Positions 60,944 to 64,000 of a DNA stretch of 64,000 nt are shown here, piece by piece. Location: contig JBBDIT010000052.1 in the NCBI GenBank assembly GCA_040880285.1, forward strand, positions 34,318-98,317, written 5' to 3'. The notes under the pieces were generated by a model that saw only the letters and a program-made list of their open reading frames with translations, was not told where the DNA came from and did not search any database. The first letter of the stretch is position 1. The number at the start of each line of letters is the position of its first letter. This stretch comes from JANQJA01 sp040880285. Its GTDB lineage: Bacteria > Pseudomonadota > Gammaproteobacteria > Pseudomonadales > Azotimanducaceae. A program made the translations under genes and the position numbers.

Positions 60944-62473
60944 TTAGTTGGTTTCCCAATATTTGTCCTTCAGCAGTCGCTTGTACAATTTACCAGTCGG
61001 GTGACGAGGCAGTTCCGGCAGAAAGTCTATCGTACGCGGACACTTGACCGGTGAAATCTTCGATCTTACGTAACTGATGAGTTCCGCTTCAAGTGCCGGA
61101 CCCACCTCCGTCATATTGGCCGGTTGCACTACTGCTTTGACCTCTTCACCAAATTCTTCGTTCGGGATACCAAAGACTGCCACGTCCACTACCTTCGGAT
61201 GGGTTATCAGTACGTTCTCGGCTTCCTGTGGGTAGATATTTACACCGCCGGAAATAATCATGAACGACTTGCGGTCTGTGAGGTACAGGTAACCCTCATC
61301 ATCGAGATAACCCACATCACCGAGTGTTGTCCAACCTTGTGGTGAGCGACTGGCATTGGTCTTTTCGTCATCGTGCAGGTATTCGAACTGTCCTCCGCCT
61401 TCGAAATAGACACCACCGGTTGCTCCAACAGGAAGTTCGTTGCCGTCATCGTCGAGTATATGGATCTTCGAGTTACCTGATGCACGGCCAACTGATCCCT
61501 TATGCAATAGCCATTCCGCCGACGTGATCGCTGTTGAGCCATTGCCTTCAGTACCAGCATAGTACTCATAAATGATTGGCCCCCACCAGGCAATCATCTG
61601 CTCTTTAATCGCAACGGGACAAGGCGCGGCTGCGTGAATTGCATACTTCAGGCTTGAGACATCATGGGCCCGCCTCACTTCTTCCGGCAGCTTCAACATC
61701 CGGACAAACATGGTAGGCACCCACTGGCTGTGGCTCACCCTATATTGCTCGATAAGCCGAAGCGCTTGCTCGGAATCATAATGTTCCATGACAATGCTGG
61801 TGCCGCCATAGCGAAGCACGTTCATATTGAATCCAAGTGGCGCGGCGTGATACAGAGGCGCTGGCGACAAGTAAACGGTATCTTCATCAAACTGGTATCG
61901 ATCCCTGGCCGCACTCATTGCCGGAATTTCGTCGCCAAAAGTACCGGGGGTTAAGAGTTTTTTCACACCTTTCGGACGCCCGGTGGTGCCTGAGGAATAC
62001 AGCAAGCTCTGTCCATAGGATTCATCGGCGATCCGATCTTCAGGCATTTGCGCGATCGCGGCTTCAAATGAAGTGGTACCGGCCACCACGCCGTCAACCA
62101 TAAAACAGGTAGGCTGGTTGATGAGTTGCTCCCTGAATCCATGGAAGGTATCGGTCAACAGACTCGAAGTCACCAGGACCCTTGCGCCACAATCATTGAC
62201 GATATATTCGATTTCCTCGGCCAAAAGGCGATAGCTGATCGCCGTGAAGTAGAGTCCTGACCGGTAGGCGGCCCAACAAATCTGCAGGAACGCAGGATGG
62301 TTCTCCAGACAGATCGCGATGTGATCTCCCCGCTTGAGACCGAGCGACCGGAACAGGTGAGCGGCCCGGTTTGATGTCGCCTCGAGTTCCGCGTAGGTAA
62401 TTTTTTCACCGGTTTGGGCCATAATGTAGGCGGGCCTGTCAGGCGTTCGAGCGGCATAGAATCCTGGATACAT
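60944..62473 (-). CDS. Acyl-CoA synthetase (AMP-forming), first gene of the operon
   Basis: Ligase of about 509 aa with SLLYSSGTTGRPKGVKK, a A5-like YEYYAGTEGNG, TLGDVGYLDDEGYLYLTDRKSFMIISGGVNIYPQEAE, and PRTIDFLPELPRHPTGKLYKRLLK with the catalytic Lys. This is the bile acid/steroid/medium-chain type of ligase by layout, distinct from the longer ligase downstream. The frame opens to 62770, but conserved sequence starts at ATG 62473 (or 62488). It is divergent from the CinA-like gene. Confidence 0.9.
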   Translation of the reverse strand: MYPGFYAARTPDRPAYIMAQTGEKITYAELEATSNRAAHLFRSLGLKRGDHIAICLENHPAFLQICWAAYRSGLYFTAISYRLLAEEIEYIVNDCGARVLVTSSLLTDTFHGFREQLINQPTCFMVDGVVAGTTSFEAAIAQMPEDRIADESYGQSLLYSSGTTGRPKGVKKLLTPGTFGDEIPAMSAARDRYQFDEDTVYLSPAPLYHAAPLGFNMNVLRYGGTSIVMEHYDSEQALRLIEQYRVSHSQWVPTMFVRMLKLPEEVRRAHDVSSLKYAIHAAAPCPVAIKEQMIAWWGPIIYEYYAGTEGNGSTAITSAEWLLHKGSVGRASGNSKIHILDDDGNELPVGATGGVYFEGGGQFEYLHDDEKTNASRSPQGWTTLGDVGYLDDEGYLYLTDRKSFMIISGGVNIYPQEAENVLITHPKVVDVAVFGIPNEEFGEEVKAVVQPANMTEVGPALEAELISYVRSKISPVKCPRTIDFLPELPRHPTGKLYKRLLKDKYWETN

Positions 62474-62651
62474 CAGCGCAGAGATCATCGAAAGAGTTGC
62501 GTCGATGTTAAACCGATCAAGTGTGAGGCCACAAGCAGTCACCGCCATCGCACAGTCGCACAATCCCGGATTCACACAATCGATGGTACCGACCCCGAAT
62601 GACATGTTAGTTTTGTGGTTCGTATCCTGCATCTTGATAGAGGAACAGCTG

Positions 62652-63143
62652 GTGAATCTGACCACTCCAACCGCCAATGCCATCGCAAAGCACCTGATGG
62701 ACCAGAACCAGACTGTCTCGGTGGCCGAATCATCCAGCGGTGGCATCATCTCTGCCAGCCTGTTGGCCATTCCAGGCGCGTCAGCCTATTACCGAGGAGG
62801 CAGCGTAATTTATACCTTGCCGTCAAGGCGTGCGTTTCTCGATATTTCCAAAGACAGGGTTGATGGACTAAAGCCGCTGTCTGAAGAGATGGCCGCCGTT
62901 TTCGCCCAGGCTGCCAGAATTAAACTCGACGCGACCTGGGGTATCGCTGAACTGGGGGCAGCCGGCCCTACTAATAGCCGTTATGGCCATGATGCAGGTA
63001 CCAGTGTGATTGGAATCGACGGCCCGGTTAGCATAACCACCGAAATCCGGACTGGCACAAGTGATCGAGAAGCCAACATGTGGTCATTTACCGAAGCAGC
63101 ATTGTCACTGTTCCAAAAAGCGCTGGAGGCCTCCTGTGAGTGA
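62652..63143 (+). CDS. Divergent stand-alone CinA C-terminal domain protein
   Basis: Protein of 163 aa resembling the CinA/PncC nicotinamide-nucleotide amidase domain: VSVAESSSGGIISASLLAIPGASAYYRGGSVIYT and a later GIAELGAAGPTNSRYGHDAGTSVIGIDGP. Key positions differ from the usual AESCTGG (here AESSSGG), YSNxAK (YTLPSR) and GIAGPGG (GAAGPTN), so deamidase activity is uncertain. GTG start at 62652 has GAGG nine bases upstream. Its stop lies eight bases inside the selenoprotein gene, implying coupled translation. Confidence 0.77.
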   Translation: MNLTTPTANAIAKHLMDQNQTVSVAESSSGGIISASLLAIPGASAYYRGGSVIYTLPSRRAFLDISKDRVDGLKPLSEEMAAVFAQAARIKLDATWGIAELGAAGPTNSRYGHDAGTSVIGIDGPVSITTEIRTGTSDREANMWSFTEAALSLFQKALEASCE

Positions 63144-64000
63144 ACCCGTCAACTATATGGAGCGAACCCGCCAATTCTATAAAGCGCAAGGCTTCGATCG
63201 ACCCTACCAGTGGGCGCATTTTGATGACATTCCGTTTCACTTACCTGATAAGCCGGCCAGCAATGCGACGGTTACCATCATTACAACGGCCGTTCATCCA
63301 AACGACAAGTCGACGCCAATGATCGGACGTAAAGCGCGATCCATCCCGTTCGAAGACGTGCCGGAGAATTTTTATACAGACGACCTTTCCTGGGATAAGA
63401 ATGCGACCCACACCGATGATCGCAGATCCTACTTTCCACTGGAAACCCTGGAACTACTAGCCGAGGGTGGTGCGATAGGCGCCCTCGCCCCGCATTATCA
63501 TTTCGTGCCAACCGAGTATAGCCAGAGAAATACCATCGAGTCGGATGCACCGGCTATTGTCTCTGCTTGTGTCAAGGACGAGGTTGATATCGCAATTCTT
63601 GTACCCTTGTGACCTGTCTGTCACCAGGCCGTCAGTTTGACGGCCCGTATTCTCGAAGCTGCCGGTATTGCCACGGTTATCATCGGCTCTGCCATGGATA
63701 TCGTTGAACACTGCGGCGTCCCCCGCTATGTCCACAATGATCTTCCGCTTGGGAACCCCATTGGGCCGCCTGGTGAACGGGTCACGCAGGAACAGTCGGT
63801 ACTTGCCGCACTGCATCTCATTGATTCAGCCACAGAGCCTTCAGTCATCGAAACCGAAGTTCGGTGGCCTGGTGGTAATAGCTGGAAGGCAAACTACCTG
63901 CGTGTAGATGAATCCAATCGTGAAGTGTTGCGACAAATGGGAGAGGAAAATCGCCAAAGGCGTAAGGCCCAACGAGAGGCGGGCCTTACCAGAGACCAGG
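63136..64000 (+). CDS. GrdB-like selenoprotein (UPVC redox motif), UGA-recoded, 3' end outside window
   Basis: Begins at GTG 63136 with GGAGG six bases upstream. The frame runs 158 codons to TGA at 63610-63612 and then stays open for another 129 to the window end. Both sides belong to the glycine/sarcosine/betaine reductase selenoprotein B family: DVDIAILVPL before, then PVCHQAVSLTARILEAAGIATVIIGSAMDIVEHCGVPR and NDLPLGNPIGPPGERVTQEQSVLAALHLID after. Homologues, as I recall them, have CPVCHQ at this point, so the TGA would encode selenocysteine (U159) in a U-x-x-C motif. A hairpin follows. Predicted cytoplasmic thiol-selenol oxidoreductase; the substrate need not be glycine. A conventional call ends at 63612 and would be wrong. 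Confidence 0.85.
63613..63645 (+). promoter_or_regulatory. Candidate bacterial SECIS element
   Basis: Downstream of the in-frame TGA, GGCCGTCA (63627-63634) pairs perfectly with TGACGGCC (63638-63645) around the 3-nt loop GTT. The stem base is 14 nt after the TGA and the loop begins 22 nt after it. A G in the first loop position, loop size of at least three and a 16-37 nt spacing match the general bacterial SECIS model as I know it. It would recruit SelB with Sec-tRNA. Confidence 0.75.

Noticed and set aside
63136..63612. A complete 158-aa GrdB-like protein ending at the TGA
   Set aside because: The family-like sequence continues in the same frame for 129 codons after the TGA, with a U-x-x-C motif and a SECIS-like hairpin; termination there is less likely than recoding.

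Overview
The window looks like part of a metagenome-assembled chromosome of a heterotrophic, probably aquatic, gammaproteobacterium. This is an inference from gene content: a BtuB-like TonB receptor, Tat and Sec lipoproteins, a CecR/YbhG-type efflux operon, a gammaproteobacterial-type PhnD, and many acyl-CoA enzymes. No rRNA, tRNA, CRISPR array or insertion sequence was seen. Coding density is high, and many neighbouring genes overlap by 1-8 bases, which implies translational coupling. Seven runs of exactly 100 N are scaffold placeholders. Two of them (28876-28975 and 51001-51100) are flanked by exact 55-base duplications, the signature of contig ends left by a k=55 assembly graph; collapsing the second restores an intact gene.

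Layout. 1-10 kb: TonB receptor, acyl-CoA dehydrogenase, a GPH-type and a second MFS transporter, a HAMP sensor without output domain coupled to a Na+/Ca2+ antiporter, a SPOR protein and an SDR. 10-17.9 kb: DUF445 protein, an acyl-CoA dehydrogenase paired with an APH-like kinase (like the two halves of animal ACAD10/11), a class III aminotransferase, and an SDR with two tandem DsbA/HCCA-isomerase-like proteins. 18-31.5 kb: DUF457 membrane protein, Eis-like acetyltransferase, a PTPS-like enzyme coupled to an SDR, VUT transporter, DUF924, TPR protein, enoyl-CoA hydratase, alpha/beta hydrolase, amidohydrolase, an NAD-dependent reductase, and GST with a glycosyltransferase. 31.6-35.3 kb: TetR-HlyD-ABC efflux operon with a candidate operator. 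35.5-44.6 kb: zinc peptidase-like protein, cytochrome P450, FecR lipoprotein divergent from a beta-barrel, a phnDCEE transporter operon and an LLM oxidoreductase. 44.7-53.8 kb: MFS transporter, two related secreted proteins, a cytochrome-fused PQQ dehydrogenase, HupE/anchor pair, a cytochrome c'-like lipoprotein, DUF6152 and exported MsrB/MsrA. 53.8-62.5 kb: one large minus-strand branched-chain-type ABC operon with two acyl-CoA ligases, a solute-binding lipoprotein and an M20 amidohydrolase.

The most notable locus is at the right edge (62652-64000). A divergent CinA-like gene overlaps a GrdB-like gene whose frame is interrupted by a single TGA at 63610. The frame stays open and family-like beyond it to the window end (130 codons). 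The TGA begins a U-P-V-C motif and is followed 14 nt later by a perfect 8-bp hairpin with a 3-nt loop starting with G, as expected of a bacterial SECIS. I read it as a selenoprotein that a standard gene caller would truncate.

Recurring themes are acyl-CoA and lipid-like substrate catabolism, export of redox and repair proteins, and several short in-frame tandem duplications (12-19 bp) at gene ends and starts.
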